DNA of 5,628 nt from an uncultured Burkholderiales bacterium (GTDB lineage Bacteria > Pseudomonadota > Gammaproteobacteria > Burkholderiales > Burkholderiaceae), in the NCBI GenBank assembly GCA_937891045.1, contig CALBEV010000024.1, forward strand, positions 1 to 5,628, written 5' to 3'. Shown here in pieces: positions 1 through 5,620 of this stretch. Numbering within the stretch: position 1 is the stretch's first letter; each line of letters begins with the position of its first letter. The notes under the pieces are model-generated. The model was not told the DNA's origin and did not search any database. It saw only the letters and a program-made list of their open reading frames with translations. A program made the position numbers and the translations under genes.

Positions 1-410
1 GTGACTTGGTCGAGTACGAAGCCGGTGTGTACACGGGCGACGCGCAGTTGGAAGAGTGGCCCGCCACCCTCGAAGCCTTGCGCGCCCTGAATGCCGAAGC
101 CATCGTGCCCGGTCGCGGCGAAGCCATGAAGGGCAACGCCAATGTGAACAAAGCGCTGGATTACACCCAGTTGTGGGTGAGTACTTTGTTCCAAGCAGGC
201 AAAGAAGCCGTGGCCGCCAAGATGGACCTCAAAGCCGCCATGGCCCACGCCCGCAAAAGCATGGACCCGATCTTCGGCCATGTGTTCATTTATGAGCACT
301 GCCTGCCGTTTGACGTGACCCGTGCCTACGACGAGGCCAGTGGCATCAAGAACCCCCGCATCTGGACGGCAGAGCGCGACATGGAAATGTGGCAAGCGCT
401 GCAAAGCTGA
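1..410 (+). CDS. MBL-fold metallo-hydrolase, C-terminal part (5' truncated by window edge)
   Basis: This is the last ~136 residues of a metallo-beta-lactamase-fold hydrolase; the reading frame enters from outside the window. The first complete codon (3-5) is Asp, preceded by the end of a probable Gly codon, giving the Gly-Asp motif whose Asp normally bridges the two metals. A second motif (YTGDA), an amphipathic helix (WPATLEALRAL) and the strand-turn IVPGRGEAM follow, as in the end of the MBL core. A helical C-terminal extension of about 90 residues (from KGNANVNKALDY) comes after it. The place where many family members carry PGHG, with a metal-binding His, reads PGRG here. The N-terminal HxHxDH motif would lie upstream and cannot be checked. 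Substrate is unknown; the fold is used by thiol hydrolases, lactonases and many others. The gene converges on the lipoprotein pair. The fold is fairly certain, the specific function is not. Confidence 0.8.
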   Translation, partial: DLVEYEAGVYTGDAQLEEWPATLEALRALNAEAIVPGRGEAMKGNANVNKALDYTQLWVSTLFQAGKEAVAAKMDLKAAMAHARKSMDPIFGHVFIYEHCLPFDVTRAYDEASGIKNPRIWTAERDMEMWQALQS

Positions 411-422
411 CGGTCAAGCGGC

Positions 423-444
423 ACCCCGGGTTCCGCCCGGAGGT
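423..444. terminator. Candidate bidirectional hairpin between convergent genes
   Basis: In the 33-bp gap between the convergent hydrolase and lipoprotein genes, CCGGG (426-430) pairs with CCCGG (436-440) around a 5-nt loop. The stem extends by three more pairs (ACC 423-425 with GGT 442-444) past one bulged A at 441. There is no clear T-tract on either strand, so this could be a weak terminator or just a GC-rich hairpin. Its position between two stop codons is the main support. Confidence 0.35.
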
Positions 445-1295
445 TAAGGCAGGATCAGGTCCCGCAAGTCGCGTTCATAGGCACGGAGGCGGCGTGTGGC
501 CCGCAGGCGTTGCTCGGGGCTGGCGGTGTTGTGCAGTTGGGTGAGGTTGTTGCAGGCGCGCTGTGTCATGGTTTGCATGAGGCTTGCGTCGCTGGGGTCC
601 GGCGGCTTGAGCCAGCGTTCCCAAACGCCCCACAGTTCGGCTTGGGCCTGAGCCTGCGTCAAGCCATATTGCTGAATCCGCTGCAAAGCCGACAGCAAAT
701 CTTGTTGGCGACGCTGGCGATCGCGACGCCCCCATTCGGCATTCCATGGCGATTGAGTCAATTGGGTTTTGATCAGCTCCGTCTGTTCATGGCTCAGTTC
801 CCCGTAAAAGTCACTGTAGCGACTCAGGGTTCTGTCTTTGCGGCGTTCCAAGCGCGCGGTCGCGTCGCCTTGCAACCATTCTTTTTCCCACTCTTCGTTG
901 GACTTTTCCCATTGGCGGGCCATGTGGCTGAGCTGGCGTGGCCCCAGCAGCATCGCCACTGGTGCGGCTTGGCGCACGGCCTCGCGCATCAGGCGGTCGA
1001 GTCGGGTTTGTGCTTCGGAGAAGGCGCTGCACACCTGCGTTGCCTCGGCCGTGTGCTGGCTACGCTGGGCCTGCGTCTGCAAAAAGTCCGCATAAGGGCC
1101 CAACTCTTCGCTGCGGTGCCATTGGTGCAGTTGCGCCAGCGCTTCTTTGGCCCGCACCGACTGTTCGCTGTTGAACGACACCGCGCTGTCCAGCCACCAA
1201 TAAGACAAGGTGGGCAGCTGCTGGTAACCGAGCTTGATGGCGCTGCAAGCCTGCAAAAGCAACAGGGCTGCCACGGCAATGATCGGGCGGATCAT
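444..1295 (-). CDS. DUF6279-like lipoprotein
   Basis: This 283-residue protein is predicted to be a lipoprotein. It begins MIRPII and has a hydrophobic signal segment (about residues 5-15) ending in the lipobox LQAC, with Cys17 as the lipidated residue. Ser follows the Cys, which in Gram-negative bacteria favours outer-membrane sorting. The mature start (CSAIKLGYQQLPTLSYWWLD) is the pattern I associate with DUF6279 lipoproteins; the rest is strongly helical and charged, rich in Gln, Arg and Glu. The start was chosen at 1295 because AGAAGG lies 6 nt upstream and because the ATG overlaps the TGA of the preceding lipoprotein gene (ATGA). A start 27 nt further upstream is open but lacks these signs. 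The function of the family is not known to me. Expression is probably coupled to the upstream gene. Confidence 0.8.
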   Translation of the reverse strand: MIRPIIAVAALLLLQACSAIKLGYQQLPTLSYWWLDSAVSFNSEQSVRAKEALAQLHQWHRSEELGPYADFLQTQAQRSQHTAEATQVCSAFSEAQTRLDRLMREAVRQAAPVAMLLGPRQLSHMARQWEKSNEEWEKEWLQGDATARLERRKDRTLSRYSDFYGELSHEQTELIKTQLTQSPWNAEWGRRDRQRRQQDLLSALQRIQQYGLTQAQAQAELWGVWERWLKPPDPSDASLMQTMTQRACNNLTQLHNTASPEQRLRATRRLRAYERDLRDLILP

Positions 1296-1801
1296 TGCAG
1301 GCCTTCTGCTTGCATGGACCAACCCGCCAGGTAACCCATGGGGGTGCTGGAGACTCTGTCGTTATCGAGGACCAGCACGGACCAATCACCCTTGAGGCCG
1401 CTAAAAACCTGCAAACGGTTGGCGGGCAGCGACAGGGTGAACAAGCGCCCGGTGTTCAAACAAGCGGCGCCTTGGGCCGTATTTTGCAGATCCAGGTCCA
1501 ATGTGGTTTGGTTGGGCAAGATCAATTGGGCACTCAACTCACCCATTTGGCGGTGGTCAATGCACAGGCTTAGGCTGGCCGCGAGAAGTTGTTCCATTGC
1601 GCAAGCGTTGAACTGTGTGGGGATCGTCTGGGCGAGAGGATCGATTCTGTAGCCGCTGCTCAAACCATCTGCATGTTTTAGCGGCAGCGCGCACTGGCTG
1701 GCCTTGCCCACAGGCCTTGCCGGATCCGAGCCACCACAACCAGCGAGGAACAAGCTGCCAGCAAAAGCGACGCACAAAAGTCCAAATCGAAATTGACACA
1801 T
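1292..1801 (-). CDS. Small lipoprotein with P-domain-like C-terminal region
   Basis: This 169-residue predicted lipoprotein has a signal segment at residues 4-20 and the lipobox LAGC, with Cys22 lipidated. Gly at +2 is compatible with outer-membrane sorting. From about residue 75 the sequence follows the layout of the P (proprotein convertase, P/Homo B) beta-sandwich domain. The strand LSLCIDHRQMGEL corresponds to the family's 'HtyrGDL' block; then come LILPNQTTLDL, the block LQVFSGLKGDWSVLVLD, and the closing YLAGWSM. In the family these read roughly 'L..PsGt...L', 'f.G...G.W.L.v.D' and 'G.l..Wsl'. Four Cys in the mature part (37, 67, 80, 114) could form disulfides. No protease domain is attached, so it is probably a binding or structural module. 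It is the first gene of a two-gene unit, overlapping the next by 4 nt. The ribosome site before the ATG is weak (AAAGGG, about 10 nt away). The P-domain assignment is by eye. Confidence 0.75.
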   Translation of the reverse strand: MCQFRFGLLCVAFAGSLFLAGCGGSDPARPVGKASQCALPLKHADGLSSGYRIDPLAQTIPTQFNACAMEQLLAASLSLCIDHRQMGELSAQLILPNQTTLDLDLQNTAQGAACLNTGRLFTLSLPANRLQVFSGLKGDWSVLVLDNDRVSSTPMGYLAGWSMQAEGLQ

Positions 1802-1848
1802 GGAGGAAATGCCCTTTTTCGCGAATCATGGGCCCGATGTGGGGCAGC

Positions 1849-1854
1849 GATAAT
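1849..1854 (+). promoter_or_regulatory. Possible -10 element for glmU
   Basis: GATAAT matches the sigma-70 -10 consensus in five of six positions and lies 57 nt before the chosen glmU start, in the 110-bp divergent region. No acceptable -35 sits 16-18 nt upstream; a TTGACA is present at 1793-1798 but is much too far away. This is a weak call based on one hexamer. Confidence 0.25.
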
Positions 1855-1911
1855 TTAACCATGCGCGAAGACCGCTCCCTATCTGTGGCAAAACTAGAAA
1901 GTGTGCACACC

Positions 1912-3318
1912 ATGACCACCCCTATCTTTCCCGTCGACGTCGTCATCATGGCCGCCGGCAAAGGCACCCGCATGAAAAGCCGCCTGCCCAAAGTGCTGCA
2001 GCGCCTGGCGGGCGTGCCACTGGTGCAGCATGTGCTGAACACGGCGGCGCTGCTGAACGCCCGTTCTGCGGTGGTGATTACGGGCCATGGGGCCGACCAG
2101 GTTGAGCCGCTGGTGCTGGCACCGGGCCAGGCCATGGGCGTGCGGTGCGTGCGCCAAGAGCCGCAGCTGGGCACAGGCCACGCCGTGCAGCAGGCCGTGC
2201 CTGCGCTGGCCGACGATGGCGTGGTGGTGATTTTGTCGGGTGACGTGCCGCTGACCCAGGCGGACACCCTGCAAGCGCTGATCGCCGAGTGCGGTGGCCA
2301 GCAGCTGGCACTGTTGACCCTGGACATGGCCGACCCCACGGGCTACGGCCGCATCGTGCGCGAAGGCGTCCAGGTGCAGGCCATCGTCGAGCACAAAGAC
2401 GCCACCGAGGCGCAGCGCCAGATCCACGAGGTCTACAGCGGCATCATGGCCGTGCCCGCCCGGCTGCTCAAAGGCTGGTTGGGCCGCATCGACAACCAGA
2501 ACGCGCAGGGCGAGTACTACCTGACCGACGTGGTCAAGCTGGCTGTGGCCGACGGTGTGCCGGTGGTGGCGCACAAAATTACCGACCCGGTGCAGGTGGC
2601 GGGCGTGAACAGCCCGGTGCAACTGGCAGAGTTGGAGCGCGCCCACCAGCTGCGCCAGGCCCACCGCTTCATGGAACAAGGCGTGCGCCTGAAAGACCCC
2701 GCCCGCTTTGACCTGCGCGGCCAGCTTGATTGTGCGCAAGACGTCGAGATCGACGTGAACTGCGTCTTTGAAGGCTCAGTGTCATTGGGCGAAGGCGTGA
2801 AGATCGGCGCGAACTGCGTGATCGCCAACTGCACCATCGCTGCGGGCGCGGTGATTCACCCCTTCACCCACATCGACGGCGAAAAGCCGGGTGTGAGCGT
2901 GGGCGAGGGTGCACTGATTGGACCGTTTGCCCGCCTGCGCCCCGGTGCGCAGCTAGCCGCCGACGTGCACATCGGCAACTTCGTTGAGGTCAAAAACTCC
3001 ACCATGGCCAAGGGATCAAAAGCCAATCATTTGGCCTATTTGGGCGACGCCACCGTGGGCGAGCGGGTGAACTACGGCGCAGGCAGCATCACCGCCAATT
3101 ACGACGGGGCCAACAAGCACCGAACCGTGATCGAGGCCGATGTGCACATTGGCAGCAACTGCGTGCTGGTCGCACCCGTCACCATTAGCGCAGGCGGCAC
3201 TGTGGGCGGCGGGTCTGCCATCACCAAGAGCACCGAGCCGGGGGCCTTGAGCGTGGCGCGCGGCAAGCAGGTCAGCATCGCGAACTGGGCGCGACCACAG
3301 AAGCAGCCCAAAGCCTGA
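1912..3318 (+). CDS. glmU: Bifunctional GlmU: glucosamine-1-phosphate N-acetyltransferase / GlcNAc-1-P uridyltransferase
   Basis: GlmU is a cytoplasmic enzyme that acetylates glucosamine-1-phosphate with acetyl-CoA and then couples the product to UTP. The resulting UDP-GlcNAc feeds peptidoglycan and lipopolysaccharide synthesis. The 468 residues are close to the E. coli length (456). The N-terminal uridyltransferase domain (about 1-235) has the nucleotide-binding motif AAGKGTRM (14-21) with PK at 26-27, QLGTGHA (85-91), GDVPL (110-114), EHKDAT (160-165) and NAQGEYYLTD (197-206). A linker helix precedes the left-handed beta-helix acetyltransferase domain (about 258-453), which contains GPFARLRPGA (337-346), GNFVEVK (355-361), the catalytic His373 in GSKANHLAYLGD, and NYDGANK (396-402). 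ATG 1912 was chosen because it gives the normal N-terminus; an in-frame ATG at 1861 would add 17 residues lacking family similarity. The ribosome site is weak (AGAAAG, 10 nt away). glmS, a frequent neighbour, does not follow. Confidence 0.97.
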   Translation: MTTPIFPVDVVIMAAGKGTRMKSRLPKVLQRLAGVPLVQHVLNTAALLNARSAVVITGHGADQVEPLVLAPGQAMGVRCVRQEPQLGTGHAVQQAVPALADDGVVVILSGDVPLTQADTLQALIAECGGQQLALLTLDMADPTGYGRIVREGVQVQAIVEHKDATEAQRQIHEVYSGIMAVPARLLKGWLGRIDNQNAQGEYYLTDVVKLAVADGVPVVAHKITDPVQVAGVNSPVQLAELERAHQLRQAHRFMEQGVRLKDPARFDLRGQLDCAQDVEIDVNCVFEGSVSLGEGVKIGANCVIANCTIAAGAVIHPFTHIDGEKPGVSVGEGALIGPFARLRPGAQLAADVHIGNFVEVKNSTMAKGSKANHLAYLGDATVGERVNYGAGSITANYDGANKHRTVIEADVHIGSNCVLVAPVTISAGGTVGGGSAITKSTEPGALSVARGKQVSIANWARPQKQPKA

Positions 3319-3328
3319 GCTTGCCGGT

Positions 3329-4141
3329 TCAGCGCTGTGTATCTGACTTCTTAAGGGCCGCCCAGGCCATGCGGTCCACCCAACTCGGGGCAATCAACTT
3401 GAGCCAGCGGCCCACATGCCCGGTCGGGCTCATGAGCACATCGCGCTGGCGTCGCTCGGTGCCTTGCAAGATTTTTTGCACGCACAACTCAACGGGCATG
3501 GCCTTGTCTTCGCTCAGGCCGCTGGAGCCTGCAGGCTGACCCATGGCGTTGAGGCCACGGCGGCGGATGTCGGTGTCCACCACACCGGGGTAGGCAATCG
3601 TCACCGACACCCCATCGCTCAGCAATTCGGTGCGCAGCGCCTCCATGAAGCCAGTCATCGCAAATTTGCTGGTGCAGTATGCCGTGCGACCGGGTACGCC
3701 CACCAAGCCCGCCAACGACGAGACCGCCACCAGCCGACCGCGTGAGGCTTTGAGGTGCGGGAGCGCGGCATGCGTGCACCAGATGGTGCCCCACAGGTTG
3801 ACCCGCATGAGCTCTTCGTACCAACCCAAATCGGCTGCATCCACATCTTGCAGCATGGCGTGTGCAGAAATACCGGCGTTGTTGATCAGCGTGTCGATCC
3901 GTCCAAACTGCTGCACGGTTTGTGCGATCAGGGCTTCGCAGTCTGCGCGCACGCTGACGTCGGTGCGCACACACAGCACCTGTGCCCCGAGCTGACGGCA
4001 AGCCTCGGCCACCGCCTCCAATTTGACCAATTGGCGGGCCGCCAACACCAGCGCCACAGCGGCACCTTTGGTGCGGGCCAGCTGGGTGGCCATTTCAGCC
4101 CCAATGCCTTCAGATGCGCCCGTGATGATGATCACATTCAT
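3329..4141 (-). CDS. SDR-family NAD(P)-dependent oxidoreductase
   Basis: This is a 270-residue classical short-chain dehydrogenase/reductase. The Rossmann cofactor motif is TGASEGIG (7-14), followed by NNAG (87-90), the structural Asn115, and the catalytic Ser142, Tyr155 and Lys159 (YCTSK), then YPG (184-186). AAR after the second strand (Arg36) suggests preference for NADP(H). A C-terminal segment with basic and aromatic residues (about 240-265, GRWLKLIAPSWVDRMAW) may contact membrane or lipid substrates, as in DHRS7B-like members, but this is inference. The substrate cannot be told from sequence. The start is supported by AGGAG 8 nt upstream of the ATG. The gene is convergent with glmU (10-bp gap, no obvious terminator) and divergent from the toxin-antitoxin pair. 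Confidence 0.92.
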   Translation of the reverse strand: MNVIIITGASEGIGAEMATQLARTKGAAVALVLAARQLVKLEAVAEACRQLGAQVLCVRTDVSVRADCEALIAQTVQQFGRIDTLINNAGISAHAMLQDVDAADLGWYEELMRVNLWGTIWCTHAALPHLKASRGRLVAVSSLAGLVGVPGRTAYCTSKFAMTGFMEALRTELLSDGVSVTIAYPGVVDTDIRRRGLNAMGQPAGSSGLSEDKAMPVELCVQKILQGTERRQRDVLMSPTGHVGRWLKLIAPSWVDRMAWAALKKSDTQR

Positions 4142-4160
4142 GCCTGTTCTCCTTTTGGTG
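4142..4160 (-). promoter_or_regulatory. Strong Shine-Dalgarno site of the SDR gene
   Basis: Reading the minus strand, AAAAGGAGAACAGGC directly precedes the ATG at 4141, placing AGGAG about 8 nt from the start. It is the best ribosome binding site in the window and fixes the SDR start. The rest of the upstream region shows no convincing promoter for this gene. Confidence 0.7.
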
Positions 4161-4245
4161 GGCTTGCCGAAGATTGGCTCGCCCGGCTTCGCCCGGGGAT
4201 TCTTTCACACCTGCGTGCTCAGTGCGCAAACTGTGAGATTTCGAT

Positions 4246-4270
4246 CCAATCGAATGATTCATTCGTTTGG
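4246..4270. promoter_or_regulatory. Palindromic operator candidate of the toxin-antitoxin operon
   Basis: Two 12-nt arms, CCAATCGAATGA (4246-4257) and TCATTCGTTTGG (4259-4270), are reverse complements at 11 of 12 positions around a single central T. The inner 7 bp are perfect. The palindrome ends 15 bp before the antitoxin ATG and covers the -35/spacer region of the proposed promoter. This is where Phd/YefM antitoxins, alone or with toxin, bind to repress their own operon. It could also affect the divergent SDR gene. Confidence 0.7.
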
Positions 4271-4279
4271 TGCTATATT
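4271..4279 (+). promoter_or_regulatory. Extended -10 promoter of the antitoxin-toxin operon
   Basis: TGC followed by TATATT (4274-4279) forms an extended -10 element (TGn plus a hexamer matching TATAAT in five of six positions). A poor -35 (TCGAAT, 4250-4255) lies 18 bp upstream inside the palindrome. With the last base of the hexamer at -7, transcription would begin at about 4286, the A of the antitoxin ATG, implying a leaderless mRNA. No Shine-Dalgarno sequence is present before that ATG, which agrees. Confidence 0.55.
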
Positions 4280-4285
4280 GGTGCC

Positions 4286-4537
4286 ATGCAAACCCTGACT
4301 GCCAACGAAGCCAAAACCCAGTTCGGCCATTTCATCGATCTGGCGCAACGTGAGCCCGTGCGCGTGATGCGCCGTGATCGTGTGGTCGGCGTAATGGTCT
4401 CCGCGCAGGACTATGAAGCCATGCGTGAGTTTTACGCCAACCGCCTGCAGCACACCTTGGTGGACACGGCCACCAAGGCTGAGCATGCGGGCTTGACCTC
4501 TGAGCTGCTGGAAGATTTGCTGCGTGACGAGTCATAA
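4286..4537 (+). CDS. Type II antitoxin, Phd/YefM family
   Basis: This 83-residue protein is the predicted antitoxin of the pair. The N-terminal part (1-50) shows the Phd/YefM pattern: TANEAKTQFGHFIDLAQ, the turn EPVRVMRRDR, and VVGVMVSAQDYEAM. In the family this region dimerises and binds operator DNA. The C-terminal tail (about 55-83, with EHAGLTSELLEDLLRDE) is acidic and helical, suited to wrapping and inhibiting the toxin. ATG 4286 gives the usual family length; the frame is open far upstream but that stretch runs opposite the SDR gene. The next gene begins inside its last codons, so the two are co-transcribed and probably translationally coupled. It probably represses its own operon through the palindrome just upstream. 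Confidence 0.9.
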   Translation: MQTLTANEAKTQFGHFIDLAQREPVRVMRRDRVVGVMVSAQDYEAMREFYANRLQHTLVDTATKAEHAGLTSELLEDLLRDES

Positions 4538-4943
4538 GCTGGTCATTGACACCAACATCCTCATCAGCGCCGCGCTCTCTTCGCAAGGCGCACCCGCCAA
4601 GCTGGTGCAGTTGGCATTGGCGCAGCACCGGCTGGTGTTTTCTCAAGCCACGTTTGATGAGCTGCGCACGCGGATTTACCGACCCAAATTTGACCGGTAC
4701 ATTTCTTTGGAAGACCGCGAGCGTTTGTTGCGCGACTTCAGCGCCTGTGCGGTTTGGGTGGAGTCAGGAGAGCCTGGGCAGTATTGCCGTGATCGCGATG
4801 ACGACCATTTCATTGAAGCCGCACTGAAAGCACCGGCGCACTGCTTGGTCAGCGGCGACAAGGACTTGCTGGAAGCGCCTGAGGTGCTGGGGCTGCGCAT
4901 CGTGTCTGTTCACCAAGCGCTGGATCTCTTGGCCAACGATTGA
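4524..4943 (+). CDS. PIN-domain toxin (predicted ribonuclease) of a type II toxin-antitoxin pair
   Basis: This 139-residue protein matches the PIN toxin family often annotated as 'putative toxin-antitoxin system toxin component, PIN family' (COG1569-like). Such proteins are Mg2+-dependent ribonucleases held inactive by the antitoxin. The conserved acidic residues are in place: Asp9 in VIDTN, Glu46 in FDEL, the cluster around Asp93 in RDRDDDHFIEAA, and Asp112/Asp114 in SGDKDLL. The full set suggests an active enzyme. The start is GTG at 4524, the only plausible start before VIDTN, with GGAAG 9 nt upstream and a 14-nt overlap with the antitoxin gene. The RNA target is unknown. It is followed by the REP-containing convergent gap. 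Confidence 0.9.
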   Translation: MTSHKLVIDTNILISAALSSQGAPAKLVQLALAQHRLVFSQATFDELRTRIYRPKFDRYISLEDRERLLRDFSACAVWVESGEPGQYCRDRDDDHFIEAALKAPAHCLVSGDKDLLEAPEVLGLRIVSVHQALDLLAND

Positions 4944-4987
4944 TCCGGCCCCTTTAAGTCTGGAACAACTTGCAGGGAATCGCTTTC

Positions 4988-5066
4988 TTGTGGGAGCCCA
5001 CCCCTGTGGGAGATGGGCGTGGAACACCCCTTGCAAGCCTTCGCCCACAGGGTGGGCTCCTACAAA
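4988..5066. repeat. REPIN-like element: two inverted REP sequences
   Basis: Two copies of a ~22-nt sequence face each other. The left copy reads GTGGGAGCCCACCCCTGTGG from 4990; the right, on the minus strand from 5063, reads GTAGGAGCCCACCCTGTGGG. They differ by one substitution and one extra C. Each has the REP layout: a GTAG or GTGG head, GA, then a small hairpin. The right hairpin is perfect (GCCCAC, 3-nt loop, GTGGGC); the left has five of six pairs. The copies are separated by 33 bp, so the whole can fold into one long hairpin, as in REPINs spread by RAYT transposases. No RAYT gene is in the window. The element may also act as a transcription barrier between the convergent genes. Confidence 0.75.
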
Positions 5067-5076
5067 GACACAAATA

Positions 5077-5103
5077 TCCACATGGCCGAAAAAGACATGT
5101 GGA
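5077..5103 (-). terminator. Probable intrinsic terminator of the Lrp/AsnC gene
   Basis: TCCACATG (5077-5084) and CATGTGGA (5096-5103) form a perfect 8-bp stem with an 11-nt loop. On the minus strand the hairpin begins 22 nt after the regulator's stop codon and is followed by a T-rich run (TATTTGTGTCTTTG). The stem is not very GC-rich, so efficiency is uncertain. Confidence 0.5.
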
Positions 5104-5125
5104 ATTCAAACTTCACCGGATCTGA

Positions 5126-5620
5126 TCAATGAGCGATCGGGAATACCGGCCAAGCCGTCGTGAACTTGGCCCGCTTGGTCGCAAAAAACGCTTTCACGTT
5201 GCGCACATTGGCGTCTTGAGTGAACAGGGTTTGGCTGATCGCCAAGTAGTGCGGCATGTCGCGGGCCTGCACCACCAACACAAAGTCGGGGCCGGGGGAG
5301 ACGCGCCAGCACTGCTGCACCGCATCGTGCGCCACGGCGCGGGCCTCGAAGGCATCCAAATGTTCGCTGCTTTGGCGGTCTAACGACACTTCCACCAAGG
5401 CGCTCAGGCCGTGGCCCAGCGTGACGCTGAGCTTGTCGGCGCTCAGCACCGCCACTTGCCGCTCGATCCAGCCGCCCTCGGTCAGGCGCTTGACGCGGCG
5501 CAGGCAAGTGGGCGGCGACACATTCACCCGCTCGGCCAGTGCCACATTGCTGATGCTGGCATCGCGCTGCAGGGCGTCCAGCAGTTGCAGGTCGATGTTG
5601 TCGAGTAAATTTTGTTCCAT
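5126..5620 (-). CDS. Lrp/AsnC-family transcriptional regulator
   Basis: This 164-residue protein is a complete Lrp/AsnC (feast/famine) DNA-binding regulator. The N-terminal helix-turn-helix covers about residues 7-53 (NIDLQLLDALQRDAS, then LAERVNVSPPTCLRRVKRL and GWIERQ). The effector-binding RAM domain follows (about 70-150), with the family pattern in VSPGPDFVLVVQARDMPHY and VRNVKAFFATKRAKFTTAWP. Family members form dimers to octamers and often answer to an amino acid, controlling amino-acid transport or catabolism and their own gene; which ligand applies here cannot be told. The ATG at 5620 gives the normal N-terminus. Only 8 nt upstream (GCATATAA) are visible, so the ribosome site, promoter and any divergent target gene, which is often the regulated one, lie outside. 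It is convergent with the toxin gene. Confidence 0.93.
   Translation of the reverse strand: MEQNLLDNIDLQLLDALQRDASISNVALAERVNVSPPTCLRRVKRLTEGGWIERQVAVLSADKLSVTLGHGLSALVEVSLDRQSSEHLDAFEARAVAHDAVQQCWRVSPGPDFVLVVQARDMPHYLAISQTLFTQDANVRNVKAFFATKRAKFTTAWPVFPIAH

Larger units (their letters stand above)
4944..5125. other. Convergent intergenic region, 182 bp, no gene
   Basis: This gap between the toxin and the regulator gene, which face each other, holds no supportable reading frame. The first 44 bp show nothing recognisable. The rest contains an inverted pair of REP sequences and a separate hairpin, described in their own entries. Confidence 0.8.

Noticed and set aside
510..1334. 274-codon open frame on the plus strand opposite the DUF6279-like gene
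   Set aside because: The minus-strand frame has a signal peptide, lipobox, ribosome site and stop/start overlap; the plus frame has none of these and looks like an antisense shadow.
1793..1798. Perfect TTGACA hexamer near the start of the lipoprotein gene
   Set aside because: No -10 element lies 16-18 bp downstream on the plus strand, and it falls inside the lipoprotein coding region; a hexamer alone is not a promoter.
1615..1911. In-frame upstream extension of glmU (99 codons)
   Set aside because: It overlaps the divergent lipoprotein gene, has no GlmU similarity, and the family N-terminus begins at MTTPIFPVDVVIMAAGKG (1912). The intermediate ATG at 1861 was also judged less likely.
1894..2739. 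281-codon open frame on the minus strand opposite glmU
   Set aside because: Its translation is His/Gln/Val-rich low-complexity sequence typical of the antisense of a GC-rich gene, and glmU is unambiguous over the same bases.
4181..4198. GC-rich hairpin (CCCGG / CCGGG) in the leader of the SDR gene
   Set aside because: Only 5 bp with a 6-nt loop, no T-tract and no riboswitch-like context; likely chance in GC-rich DNA.
3755..4285. In-frame upstream extension of the antitoxin (177 codons)
   Set aside because: It lies opposite the SDR gene and through the operator/promoter region; the Phd/YefM family length fits ATG 4286.
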